This document shows positions 1-8,062 of a stretch of DNA of 12,969 bases, in pieces. The translations under genes and the position numbers were made by a program. The notes beneath the pieces were generated by a model that saw only the letters and a list, made by a program, of their open reading frames with translations, was not told where the DNA came from and searched no databases. The DNA lies in contig CALRHQ010000024.1 in the NCBI GenBank assembly GCA_943359415.1, positions 1 through 12,969 of the forward strand, given 5' to 3'. Each line of letters starts with the position of its first letter. Positions within the stretch are counted from its first letter, which is position 1. The stretch is from Candidatus Peribacteria bacterium. GTDB taxonomy: Bacteria; Patescibacteriota; Gracilibacteria; UBA1369; LOWO2-01-FULL-3.

Positions 1-504
1 TTCCTTGAACTTTCTGACAAGAAAAAAGATATCCAAATCTTAGAAAAAATAGCGAATAATTTTGCAAAAATAGGGGGTGTTTATAAACAAGAAGTCATTG
101 AACATACTTTGCCGGATGGAACAGTCTCAAAAGAGATTGTAGCGGTTCCTGAAGCTATAAAAAAAGAATCGGAAGACTATAAAGGAATAAAAATCACTGG
201 ATTGAAAATAGGCGGGGAATCAAAAGGATTTTTTTATGCAATAATAGATAATATAGCTATTATATCGGATAGCTTTAACGGAATAAAAAATAGTATAGAT
301 CTGAAAGAAAACAAAAGTAATCTTAAGGTTTCAGATACATTCTTAAAACTTATAACACCGGTATTAAAAAATTCAGACGAAATTTCATATTTCAATCTTG
401 CAAAATTATTACCAAATCTTCCTTTGCCTATTTCAGAAATCAGTGGAGGTAACAATTATTTTGACGACGGAATAGTTTCAATTAATTACTTGCATGTTAA
501 ATAA
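1..504 (+). CDS. C-terminal part of a DUF3352-like protein (5' end outside window)
   Basis: The frame is open from base 1 and ends in TAA at 502-504, so about 167 C-terminal residues are visible. The ATG at 109 is internal, because coding sequence continues upstream in the same frame without a stop. The visible part alternates short beta-like segments with a stretch FFYAIIDNIAIISDS followed by a loop and KVSDTFLKLI. This resembles DUF3352-type proteins, where a 'visible/evaluated' strand is followed by a Leu-rich 'skip' segment. No membrane segment, signal peptide or catalytic motif can be seen in this fragment. The DUF4012 gene starts two bases after the stop, which suggests an operon and a shared envelope-related role. 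The family assignment is pattern-based and moderate; molecular function is unknown. Confidence 0.6.
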   Translation, partial: FLELSDKKKDIQILEKIANNFAKIGGVYKQEVIEHTLPDGTVSKEIVAVPEAIKKESEDYKGIKITGLKIGGESKGFFYAIIDNIAIISDSFNGIKNSIDLKENKSNLKVSDTFLKLITPVLKNSDEISYFNLAKLLPNLPLPISEISGGNNYFDDGIVSINYLHVK

Positions 505-506
505 CT

Positions 507-2645
507 ATGCAGGAAAAACTAAAAGACATACAGAAAGTAGATTCAAAAGAAAAAATAGACTTAAGAAAGCCTAAAGATTTAGAGTTGCTGAAAAACGCTG
601 AAACATTAAGGGAAAATAAAAACACTTTATATAAAAAAACAGCACCGGTTAAGACTATAAAAGATTTGTCCGGCAGAGATAAATCTTCTTTTTCATATAT
701 AAAAGGGAAGTCATATAGGCAACCAAAATTTATTGGCAATGTTATAAAAATAGGAGTTTTCGGATTTCTGATAATCTTTGTTTTAAATTCCGTTTCTATT
801 TATTTTCAAGGAAAATCTCTAAAAAAAGAAATTTCAAATATCGCATATGAAGGAATAAGTTATCTTGTCGATGCAGGTAAAAGTGCTACGAAAATTCAGT
901 TCGAAAATGCATTGGAAACATTTGATAAAGCTCTGAAGAATTTCGATGAGGCCCAGAATGATTTATGGTTTATCAGCAAAGATAAGACGTTATATGCATC
1001 TGATAATAATGCGGGAACTGCAATCGAAGCTTTACTGGAAAGCGGAAAACATTTTGCTATAGCAGGGAAATATTTTACAGAAGGATTAGATGAATTTAAT
1101 AAAATACCTGTATTTTTCGTATCAAAAAATAACACTGAAACGACAAAAAAAATATCTATAACAGATGTGTTGAAAAAAGGTTTAGATAAAACAGATATGG
1201 CTTTGAAAGAAATTTTACAGGCAACAGAAAAGATTAAGAATGTAGATGAAAAATCATTACCTTCAGAAATAGGATCTCGAGTAATTTTAGCAAAACAAAA
1301 AATAAACGAAGTATCGGACATTTTAAAAATGACATCGCAGTCATTTCCGGCACTGTTAAAACTTTTGGGGGATACAAAACTTCACAGATATTTAATATTG
1401 CTTCAAAATAACAATGAAATCCGTGCTACAGGTGGATTCATAGGAAGTTATGCGATAGTTGAAATCAATGATGGATACATAGAAAAACTCGATGTGCATG
1501 ATGTTTATGACATTGATGGTAGTTATAACGGAATAATAGAACCACCTGAAGAGTTGAAATTTTTCACAACAAATTGGAGGTTTAGAGATTCAAATTATTC
1601 TCCGGATTTTAAAGTTGCTGCAGCAAAATCAAAATGGTTTTTAGAAACAGAAGGCGGACCGCAAATCGATACAGTGATAGCAATAAATCAAGGACTTCTA
1701 AAAGATTTATTGGAGATTTCAGGGCCTGTGCAGGTTGGAAGTTTTGGAAAATTAAATTCTGAAAATTATAATTTACTTTTGAGCTTCATAATAGAATCAA
1801 AATATTGGGGAGCAGAAGATCCAAAACATATATTGAAAGTTTTCATTCCTGAGTTCAAAAAACAAATAATGAAAGAAGAAAATGTAGGAAAATTAATGAG
1901 TAAATTATATAAAGCAGTTCAGCAAAAACACATAATGGCTTATTCATCAGACTCTCAATTGGAAGCCCTATTTGAATCATTTGGACTAAGCGGACAAATG
2001 AATAAAACAGGTGAAAATGAGGATTATTTAAGTGTAATAAATACTTCAATTGGAGGAACAAAATCAGACCAATTTATTGAAGAAAAAATATACCACAATA
2101 CTACTATCGATCAATTCGGAGTAATCATTAATGAAGTAAATATAAAACGTACACACCTATGGAATGATTCAATATATTATCAATGGAAAAAAATACTTGA
2201 AGCTTATGGGATTACAAAAATCTTTGATCAAACAATAGATATTTTAGGACGAGGAAGAAATAAAACTTTAATGAGAATTTATGTGCCGGATGGTGCAATT
2301 TTGTTGAGTTCAAAAGGTGCAGACATTCAAACAAAATATGATAAAGATCTTAAAAAAACATATTTTATTTTACAAATGGAAGTAAAGGCAGGAGAGTCAA
2401 AAGACATAAATGTAAAATATCAATTACCATTTAGATTGGATTTTTCATCTATGGCTACCTATAAATTGGCAGTTGATAAACAACCGGGAAGCAGAGGAAG
2501 TATTTTAACAAAAGAAATCCACGGCAATGAAATTCACAATTTGGAGTTTTATCCTCAAGATGCAAAATCGTATACAAATAAAGAAATCAATTACGAAACA
2601 AATCTTGTTTACGATAAATATTTTTCAAGTATTTGGGAAAAATAA
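507..2645 (+). CDS. DUF4012 domain membrane protein
   Basis: This is a complete 712-residue protein. Residues 1-78 are Lys/Asp/Glu-rich and probably cytoplasmic. One membrane segment follows at about 81-102 (IGVFGFLIIFVLNSVSIYF), then a helical, partly coiled-coil region at about 110-290. The DUF4012 core begins near residue 299 with QNNNEIRATGGFIGSYAIV and continues through DVHDVYDIDGSYNG, the NWRFRDSNYSPDF stretch and the conserved DTVIAINQGLLKDLLEISGPV. The C-terminal 150 residues look beta-rich, and the bulk is predicted outside the membrane. DUF4012 proteins are common in Patescibacteria and in Gram-positive surface-polysaccharide regions, but their biochemical role is not established. 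The ATG at 507 is two bases after the upstream stop, so translation may be coupled; no clear Shine-Dalgarno is present. The gene converges on mutL with only 11 bp between stops. Confidence 0.9.
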   Translation: MQEKLKDIQKVDSKEKIDLRKPKDLELLKNAETLRENKNTLYKKTAPVKTIKDLSGRDKSSFSYIKGKSYRQPKFIGNVIKIGVFGFLIIFVLNSVSIYFQGKSLKKEISNIAYEGISYLVDAGKSATKIQFENALETFDKALKNFDEAQNDLWFISKDKTLYASDNNAGTAIEALLESGKHFAIAGKYFTEGLDEFNKIPVFFVSKNNTETTKKISITDVLKKGLDKTDMALKEILQATEKIKNVDEKSLPSEIGSRVILAKQKINEVSDILKMTSQSFPALLKLLGDTKLHRYLILLQNNNEIRATGGFIGSYAIVEINDGYIEKLDVHDVYDIDGSYNGIIEPPEELKFFTTNWRFRDSNYSPDFKVAAAKSKWFLETEGGPQIDTVIAINQGLLKDLLEISGPVQVGSFGKLNSENYNLLLSFIIESKYWGAEDPKHILKVFIPEFKKQIMKEENVGKLMSKLYKAVQQKHIMAYSSDSQLEALFESFGLSGQMNKTGENEDYLSVINTSIGGTKSDQFIEEKIYHNTTIDQFGVIINEVNIKRTHLWNDSIYYQWKKILEAYGITKIFDQTIDILGRGRNKTLMRIYVPDGAILLSSKGADIQTKYDKDLKKTYFILQMEVKAGESKDINVKYQLPFRLDFSSMATYKLAVDKQPGSRGSILTKEIHGNEIHNLEFYPQDAKSYTNKEINYETNLVYDKYFSSIWEK

Positions 2646-2656
2646 AACTATTAAAT

Positions 2657-4420
2657 TTATTTTCTTCCAAACATTTTTCCTAATTCAGAAAGCGTAAGCG
2701 AAATCATTGTAGGCCTTCCATGTGGACAGGTATAAGGCATTTTTAATTTTTCAAGTTGCATTATCAAAGACTGCATTTCATCTAGGCTAAGTTTTTGCCC
2801 AAATTTTATTGCGCTTCTACATGCCATATAAGTAATTATAGTTTCAATATTGCCATGAAATTTAGAAGGATCCTTTTCATTTTCAATGTCATCCAAAACT
2901 CCCTTCATAACTTGTTCGATATCTTCTCCTGAAAAAAATGATGGCACTGCATAAATATTAAAAGTATTACCTCCAAAATTTTCTATTTCAAAACCAAGAT
3001 CATTAAATATATTTATATTGGCTTGAATCTGAGCAATTTCAGTACTTGTGAATTCTATTTGTAAAGGGACGAGAAGAGGCTGAATTTTCTTTTCAGAGTT
3101 GGAACATTGGTACATAAGCTCTTCGTATCGAACTCTTTCATGGGCAGCATGTTGATCTATGAGCACAAGGCCTTCATCATTTTTTGCAACGATATAAGAA
3201 TCAGAAATCTGAACAATTGATTGTAAAACAGGTTCTTTTTGAATCATAGCAGTACTGTTTTGTTCACGTTCCATAAAAATATCTCTAGAAAAATTTTCAC
3301 GAGTATTGAAAATACTACCAAAATCTTTCACCAAACTATTAGAAAAATTTCCTCCATTATTCGAAGAAATTTCTTTTGGGAAACTGTCAGACATATATCT
3401 TTGAGCCTCAACAAAAGCTCTTGGAATCAAATTATTTTTTTCCAATGTCGTTTTCGTTGCAGAATAAAGAATCGAATTTAATCCTTGTAGATCAGAGAAT
3501 CTGACTTCTGTTTTTCTTGGATGTGCATTCACGTCAACCATCGCAGGATTTATTTTTATATTGATTATAAAAATCGGTTTCTTATTTTCCATCAACATAG
3601 AGTGATATGCGGCCTTAATAGTATTTGCAAAAAGATTATGCTGAATATATCTTCCATTAACGAAAAAATATTGATGTTGTGAAGTGCTTCTGGATAACAA
3701 AGGTTTCCCAATAAAACCATCTATCTGTAGCTCAGTCCCCCCATAAAAGATAGGAAGCATAGCTTCGGAGGTATTTTTGCCGAAGATATCAGCTACTCTT
3801 GAAATCAGATCAGTCGATTTCTGAAAATCAGAAATAACTTTTTCATTATGGATAAGTTTGAAAGCAATATGTGGATTAGCAAGTGAAATATTATCAAACA
3901 TTGTAGTTATAGCCCTAAGTTCAGTTTCATTTTTCTTTAAAAATTTTTGTCTTGCAGGAGTATTAAAAAACAAATCATATACTTCAATAATTGTGCCGAC
4001 AGGAATTCCGACGTCAGATACGGAAACAATATTTCCACCTTTTACATTTATTTCTGTTCCAGAAATATCTTCATTTCTTTTACTCTTAATTATCATGTTT
4101 GAAACAGAAGCGATACTAGGAATAGCTTCACCTCTAAACCCCATCGTATTTATTTTCCAAAGATCTGATTCGGAAGAGATTTTACTTGTTGCATGTCTCT
4201 GAATACACATCATGACGTCATCGCGAGACATTCCGCAACCGTTATCGAAAATTTTTATAAAAGTATTACCTGCATCTTTTATATCTACAACGATTCTATC
4301 CGCACCGGCATCTATACTATTTTCAACAAGTTCTTTCACCACGCTGGCAGGCCTTTCTACGACTTCTCCGGCAGCAATTTGATTTACAAGATTCTCAGGT
4401 AAAAGATTGATTATTGACAT
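2657..4420 (-). CDS. mutL: DNA mismatch repair protein MutL (endonuclease type)
   Basis: MutL links mismatch-bound MutS to strand incision and removal. From the ATG at 4420 the protein has 587 residues. The N-terminal GHKL ATPase shows VENSIDAGA (33-40), DNGCGM (59-64) and GFRGEA (94-99). The C-terminal domain carries DQHAAHERVRYEE starting at about residue 422, matching the metal-binding DQHA(X)2E(X)4E endonuclease motif. It also has ACRSAIK, CPHGRP (about 565) and a final FGRK. MutL of this type nicks DNA itself, so MutH-like methyl-directed incision is not needed. An in-frame ATG 17 codons upstream (4471) would overlap the preceding lipoprotein gene and adds residues without MutL character. 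I prefer 4420, where the family's usual opening (MSIINLLPENLVNQIAAGEV) begins, one base after the lipoprotein stop. That spacing implies translational coupling. Last gene of the mutS operon. Confidence 0.96.
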   Translation of the reverse strand: MSIINLLPENLVNQIAAGEVVERPASVVKELVENSIDAGADRIVVDIKDAGNTFIKIFDNGCGMSRDDVMMCIQRHATSKISSESDLWKINTMGFRGEAIPSIASVSNMIIKSKRNEDISGTEINVKGGNIVSVSDVGIPVGTIIEVYDLFFNTPARQKFLKKNETELRAITTMFDNISLANPHIAFKLIHNEKVISDFQKSTDLISRVADIFGKNTSEAMLPIFYGGTELQIDGFIGKPLLSRSTSQHQYFFVNGRYIQHNLFANTIKAAYHSMLMENKKPIFIINIKINPAMVDVNAHPRKTEVRFSDLQGLNSILYSATKTTLEKNNLIPRAFVEAQRYMSDSFPKEISSNNGGNFSNSLVKDFGSIFNTRENFSRDIFMEREQNSTAMIQKEPVLQSIVQISDSYIVAKNDEGLVLIDQHAAHERVRYEELMYQCSNSEKKIQPLLVPLQIEFTSTEIAQIQANINIFNDLGFEIENFGGNTFNIYAVPSFFSGEDIEQVMKGVLDDIENEKDPSKFHGNIETIITYMACRSAIKFGQKLSLDEMQSLIMQLEKLKMPYTCPHGRPTMISLTLSELGKMFGRK

Positions 4421-4421
4421 C

Positions 4422-4994
4422 TTATTTTGTTGAATAATTGACGACGATTTCGTAAGTTTGCGTTTTTCCATCTTTAAAAGTAGCGGTAAATTTCAATGTA
4501 TTTTCTCCAACACCAAGATTTCCAAGTGATCGACTTGCCTTGTATGAGAAATTTGGACTTCCAGCTTTAAAGCTCTTTAAAGTATAAGAATCTTTAACTA
4601 TTTTTCCATTTTTTGTAAACTGCGATTCAACAGAAACTTTTGTTACATCAGGTGAAACTGTTCCCAAAAACACAACCGGTTCTGTTACCAAAGTTACATC
4701 ATTTTCAGGACTAGTTATTTTTATGAAACTTGTAGAAGGGCTTTCTTCAGCCTTCTTTTCTTCAGGAATCTTCCCGTCGATAATTTTTACTTCTTCAGGT
4801 TTTTTAACTTCCGCAACAGTCTTTACATCTTCTTGTACTAGTCCAAGTTTTGTTTGAAGATCTTTTACATCAATTTGTAATTGAGCAACTGCATCTTTTT
4901 GTTCCTTCAAATCGTCGACATAAGGAATCCTGCATCCTGATAGAACAACTGATGATAAAACGATGATAGAAACGATTGAGATTTTTTTATACAT
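4422..4994 (-). CDS. Small predicted lipoprotein with Ig-like domain, between mutS and mutL
   Basis: 190 residues. The N terminus has the K-K charge pair, a hydrophobic stretch and a lipobox VLSGC with Cys21, so it should be lipid-anchored outside the cytoplasmic membrane. Residues about 28-60 form a probable coiled coil (heptad-like Leu/Val with many Lys, Asp and Gln). Residues 62-87 are a Pro/Glu/Lys linker. Residues about 90-188 look like one bacterial Ig-like beta-sandwich: it starts IKITSPENDVTLVTEPVVFLGTV and ends with a GENTLKFTATFKDGKTQTYE strand pair, typical of extracellular Ig-like modules. No enzyme motif is visible. It lies 55 bp after mutS and one base before mutL, so it is probably co-transcribed with both. 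A role in mismatch repair is not implied, since the protein is exported. The chance position may reflect operon packing in a reduced genome. Confidence 0.8.
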   Translation of the reverse strand: MYKKISIVSIIVLSSVVLSGCRIPYVDDLKEQKDAVAQLQIDVKDLQTKLGLVQEDVKTVAEVKKPEEVKIIDGKIPEEKKAEESPSTSFIKITSPENDVTLVTEPVVFLGTVSPDVTKVSVESQFTKNGKIVKDSYTLKSFKAGSPNFSYKASRSLGNLGVGENTLKFTATFKDGKTQTYEIVVNYSTK

Positions 4995-4998
4995 ACAT

Positions 4999-5012
4999 TT
5001 TGATTAATCAAA
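4999..5012. promoter_or_regulatory. 14-bp perfect palindrome upstream of the lipoprotein gene
   Basis: TTTGATTAATCAAA is a perfect dyad ending five bases before the lipoprotein ATG (4994, minus), inside the 55-bp mutS-lipoprotein gap. It could be an operator for a dimeric helix-turn-helix protein, or a weak AU-rich hairpin in the mRNA close to the start codon. No convincing promoter is visible in the same gap. Confidence 0.4.
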
Positions 5013-5049
5013 TATCTTCTGCAGGCACAGATAATAGCAAAAATACATG

Positions 5050-7611
5050 TTAACTTCCACTCCTTTTCTTTATTTCGTCAAGCTTTTGTAAAGCCTGTAA
5101 TGGAGTCAATGAATTGATATCAATAGCTCTTAAATCAGTCAAAATTCCATGAGTTCTATCTGAAGCTTCAAATAATTTTAATTGAGACGGATCAAAAGAA
5201 GGCTTATTAATTCTTTTATTTTCAAGATCCACTAAAACCTCTTTTGCTCGATCAACAATTCCATGAGGTAGTCCTGCTAATTTTGCTACTTCTATTCCAT
5301 AGCTCCTATCTATACCACCATCGATAATTTTATATAAAAACACAACACCATCTCTTTCATTTTCTTTAACAGCCACACTCAAATTTTTAGCTGCAGTAAG
5401 CCCATCTACAAGGCCAATCAATTCATGATAATGCGTGGCGAAAAGAGTTTTTGCTTTAACAAAATTGTGAATATATTCAGTAATTGCCCACGCAATACTG
5501 ACTCCATCATAAGTAGAAGTTCCACGTCCGACTTCATCCAAAATAATAAAACTTTTTGAAGTAGCATGATTCAAAATATGAGATGTTTCCTGCATCTCAA
5601 CCATAAAAGTGCTTTCACCTTGGATCAAATTATCGCTTGCTCCTACACGTGTAAAGATGCGATCAAAAACAGGAATTTTAACACTATCGGCAGGAGCATA
5701 GCTTCCTATTTGAGCCATTAAAATAATTATTGAAACCTGTCTCAAATATGTAGATTTTCCGCCCATATTCGGACCTGTGATAAGTAAAAATCTTAAATCA
5801 TCATTCATGCTTAAATCATTTGGAACAAAATTTGAAGATTCATTTAATGTTTCTATGACTGGATGTCTGCCATTTACAATTTCAAAAGAATTATCATTGT
5901 CAGTAATCTCTGGTCGACAATAATTATTTTTCACAGCATTAAATGCGAAAGTGGAAAAAACATCAAGCAACGCTATGGCTCTTGCACAAGCCTTGATCTC
6001 GCTCATATTTTTCACTACCTCCATTCTGACTTTATAAAAAATCTCATATTCCAATTGTTTGATTTTTTCCTCGGCATTTAAAACTTTTTCTTCATATTCT
6101 TTAAGTTCCGGAGTGATAAATCTTTCCGCATTTACCAAAGTTTGTTTGCGGATATAATCACTAGGAACCGCAGCCAGATTGGTATTACTGATTTCAATAT
6201 AGTAACCAAAAACACTATTAAATTTTATTTTTAAAGATGAAATTCCTGTTCTTATTATTTCTCTTTCCTGTAAATTTTTTATAAAATTTTTCCCTTCAGT
6301 CCCTATATTTCGTAGTTCATCCAATTCTTTATCAAAAGAATCTTTTATAATTCCACCTTCCTTCACGGTCAAAGGAGCTTCATCAACGATAGCATTATCA
6401 ATCAAATCAGTAAGTACAGAAAAATCTCCAAGACCTGAAATCAAATCTTCAAGTCCATAAAAATTTGAAAGTTTTTTTATCGTTGGCAAACTTTTTAGTG
6501 ATGACTTAAGTGCAACAAGATCGCGTGCATTTCCGGTACCAAGACTTAAACGACTAAGTAATCTTTCTATATCAAAAATATCATTCAATATGTCACGCAA
6601 ATTCCTTAGCAAAGTAGAATCAGAAACAAAAAAAGAAACTTTACTAAGTCTATCTTCGATTTCAGATTTTTTAAGCAATGGATGAAGCAGAAAATTTCTT
6701 ATCATACGGCCACCCATTGGAGTTTTAGTGTTATCCAAAATTGAGATTACGCTGCCATCTTTTTTATCACGGGAAGTATAAAAAAGTTCAAGATTTCTGA
6801 TGCATGCTTGATCAAGAATCATGAAATCAGAAACACAATATGAAGAAATTTTTTGAATATGTTTTATGTCAGACTTTTGAGTTTCAAGTAAATATTCATA
6901 AAGCATCGCACTTGCAAAAATCGCAGAGTGCTTGTCCTCAAGCCCAAAAACACTTAGAGAATGAATGCCAAAATATTTTTTCAAACTTTCACCTGGAACT
7001 TTTACATAAGAAAAAGGAAATGCATAAATACTTTTCAAACCTTTCAAAAAATTAAGCAGACTGTTTTTTGAAGTTAGATCATTGGTATTGTCAGACAATT
7101 TCCTATCATAAATAATCTCTGCAGGACTAATCCTCAAAATTTCAGATCCGAGTTCGTTTAAAGTTTGAACTTCAGTAGAATAAAAATCCCCAGTTGTAAC
7201 GTCGCAGTAAGCAAAGCCGAAAATGCCTTTATTCTCATACGCACAAGCCACGTAATTATTTGTCCTGCTATCAATAATATTTTCGTCAAAAGTTGTTCCT
7301 GGAGTTATTACTCGCATCACTTCTCTTTCAACAATTCCTTTGCCGGTTGGTTCAGTAACTTGATCACAAATCGCAACTTTTTTTCCTGCGCGAGTAAGTT
7401 TTGAAAGATAATTATCAAGTGCGTGATAAGGGATTCCGCACATAGGAGTACCATTCCTTGCCGTTAACGCAATTTGCAAAATTTTTGATGCATTTTGTGC
7501 ATCCTCGAAAAACATTTCATAAAAATCACCAAGCCTAAACATCAAAATAGCATCTTTATGAATTTCTTTAATTTTATGATATTGCGCCATCATCGGCGTA
7601 ATCTTTTCCAT
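5050..7611 (-). CDS. mutS: DNA mismatch repair protein MutS
   Basis: MutS recognises base mismatches and small loops and recruits MutL. The 853-residue length is normal for bacterial MutS1. The mismatch-reading Phe-X-Glu is at F30-Y31-E32 within GDFYEMF. The connector, lever and clamp regions follow. The ATPase domain has Walker A GPNMGGKST at 613-621 and Walker B ILDEVGRGTSTYDG with Asp692, followed by the ATHYHEL switch segment. The protein ends in a short Lys-rich tail after the helix-turn-helix dimerisation region. The ATG at 7611 is preceded by AAGGG a few bases upstream, one of the better Shine-Dalgarno matches in the window. It is the first gene of the mutS-lipoprotein-mutL unit. All key residues are intact. 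Confidence 0.97.
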   Translation of the reverse strand: MEKITPMMAQYHKIKEIHKDAILMFRLGDFYEMFFEDAQNASKILQIALTARNGTPMCGIPYHALDNYLSKLTRAGKKVAICDQVTEPTGKGIVEREVMRVITPGTTFDENIIDSRTNNYVACAYENKGIFGFAYCDVTTGDFYSTEVQTLNELGSEILRISPAEIIYDRKLSDNTNDLTSKNSLLNFLKGLKSIYAFPFSYVKVPGESLKKYFGIHSLSVFGLEDKHSAIFASAMLYEYLLETQKSDIKHIQKISSYCVSDFMILDQACIRNLELFYTSRDKKDGSVISILDNTKTPMGGRMIRNFLLHPLLKKSEIEDRLSKVSFFVSDSTLLRNLRDILNDIFDIERLLSRLSLGTGNARDLVALKSSLKSLPTIKKLSNFYGLEDLISGLGDFSVLTDLIDNAIVDEAPLTVKEGGIIKDSFDKELDELRNIGTEGKNFIKNLQEREIIRTGISSLKIKFNSVFGYYIEISNTNLAAVPSDYIRKQTLVNAERFITPELKEYEEKVLNAEEKIKQLEYEIFYKVRMEVVKNMSEIKACARAIALLDVFSTFAFNAVKNNYCRPEITDNDNSFEIVNGRHPVIETLNESSNFVPNDLSMNDDLRFLLITGPNMGGKSTYLRQVSIIILMAQIGSYAPADSVKIPVFDRIFTRVGASDNLIQGESTFMVEMQETSHILNHATSKSFIILDEVGRGTSTYDGVSIAWAITEYIHNFVKAKTLFATHYHELIGLVDGLTAAKNLSVAVKENERDGVVFLYKIIDGGIDRSYGIEVAKLAGLPHGIVDRAKEVLVDLENKRINKPSFDPSQLKLFEASDRTHGILTDLRAIDINSLTPLQALQKLDEIKKRSGS

Positions 7612-7625
7612 AAACCCTTATTAAA

Positions 7626-7648
7626 TTGCCCCTGTCTTCAGGAAGCAA
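7626..7648 (-). promoter_or_regulatory. Possible hairpin in the mutS leader
   Basis: On the minus strand, TTGC-TT-CCTG-AAGA-CAGG-G-GCAA can fold into two 4-bp helices separated by a small internal loop, with a 4-base apical loop. It lies just upstream of the AAGGG sequence that precedes the mutS ATG. It has no U-tract after it, so it does not look like a terminator. Whether it is transcribed depends on the mutS promoter, which I cannot place with confidence. Confidence 0.3.
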
Positions 7649-7668
7649 AGTCTAGCAAAGATTTTAAG

Positions 7669-7701
7669 AAAATTTAATGAAAATTTAACAAAAATTTAAT
7701 C
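7669..7701. repeat. Three tandem 11-bp A/T-tract repeats (possible bent DNA)
   Basis: AAAATTTAATG, AAAATTTAACA and AAAATTTAATC follow one another directly at 7669, 7680 and 7691. Each starts with AAAATTTAA, and the 11-base period is close to one helical turn. Phased A-tracts of this kind curve DNA. They lie between the mutS start (minus) and the toxin-antitoxin promoter (plus), so they could affect either. Confidence 0.55.
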
Positions 7702-7731
7702 TTCTGTCTTTACAATGTCATAAATTTCTTG

Positions 7732-7762
7732 CTTTACGCTTTAAGGTAAAGTGTGATACAAT
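7732..7762 (+). promoter_or_regulatory. Promoter and inverted-repeat operator of the toxin-antitoxin pair
   Basis: A -35-like TTTACG (7733-7738) and a -10-like TACAAT (7757-7762) are separated by 18 bases. An inverted repeat CTTTAC-N8-GTAAAG (7732-7751) covers the -35 and the spacer, where a ribbon-helix-helix antitoxin would repress its own promoter. A second dyad, TATAC-AAT-GTATA (7766-7778), overlaps the upstream ATG at 7772 and may be a further contact site. RelB-type antitoxins are known to autoregulate; the assignment of these particular sites is inferred. Confidence 0.5.
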
Positions 7763-7771
7763 CAATATACA

Positions 7772-8053
7772 ATGTATACTTCCAATATGACTACACTTGT
7801 ACATATACGTGTTCCTGTAGACACAAAAACGAAGGCCTCAAAAATCTTTTCCAAACTTGGATTAGATTTATCGACAGGTATAAAAATATATCTGGCCAAA
7901 GTGGTTGAGGACAAAGGAATACCTTTCCAAATGAAAACAAGGGAAGGAATATTACAGGACCTACAAATAGCCCATGACCAAATAGAGAATGGGAATTATG
8001 TATCACACAAAGACCTTAAAGCTCAAATAGCAAAGAAAGCTTTAAAGCTTTAA
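7772..8053 (+). CDS. relB: RelB/DinJ-family antitoxin
   Basis: The 93-residue protein begins with a ribbon-helix-helix pattern: a short strand TTLVHIRVPVDTKTK, then the helix KASKIFSKLGLDLSTGIKIYL. This is the RelB/DinJ signature in which the beta strand binds DNA and the LGLDLSTGI turn joins the helices. The C-terminal half (about 55-93) is charged and would wrap the toxin. The GTG/ATG toxin start follows immediately, as in most such pairs. Two ATG codons are possible, at 7772 and 7787. The second gives MTTLVHIRVPV, the more usual opening for the family, while 7772 adds five residues; neither has a clear ribosome site. It should neutralise the downstream toxin and repress the shared promoter. 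Confidence 0.87.
   Translation: MYTSNMTTLVHIRVPVDTKTKASKIFSKLGLDLSTGIKIYLAKVVEDKGIPFQMKTREGILQDLQIAHDQIENGNYVSHKDLKAQIAKKALKL
8036..8051 (+). repeat. Tandem AAAGCTTT palindromes at the antitoxin-toxin junction
   Basis: Two perfect copies of the 8-bp palindrome AAAGCTTT lie head to tail at the end of the antitoxin (coding its K-A-L-K-L tail), immediately before the toxin start. The copies could pair in the mRNA as a weak stem and tune toxin translation, or simply reflect Lys/Leu codons. Confidence 0.4.
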
Positions 8054-8062
8054 GTGAAACAA

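Noticed and set aside
896..1321. 141-residue minus-strand frame inside the DUF4012 gene, and similar frames opposite mutL, mutS and the radical SAM gene
   Set aside because: They lie antisense to well-supported genes, have Phe/Ser/Leu-rich composition typical of antisense AT-rich coding DNA, and show no motifs.
2646..2656. Terminator between DUF4012 and mutL
   Set aside because: Only 11 AT-rich bases separate the stops and no stem is present.
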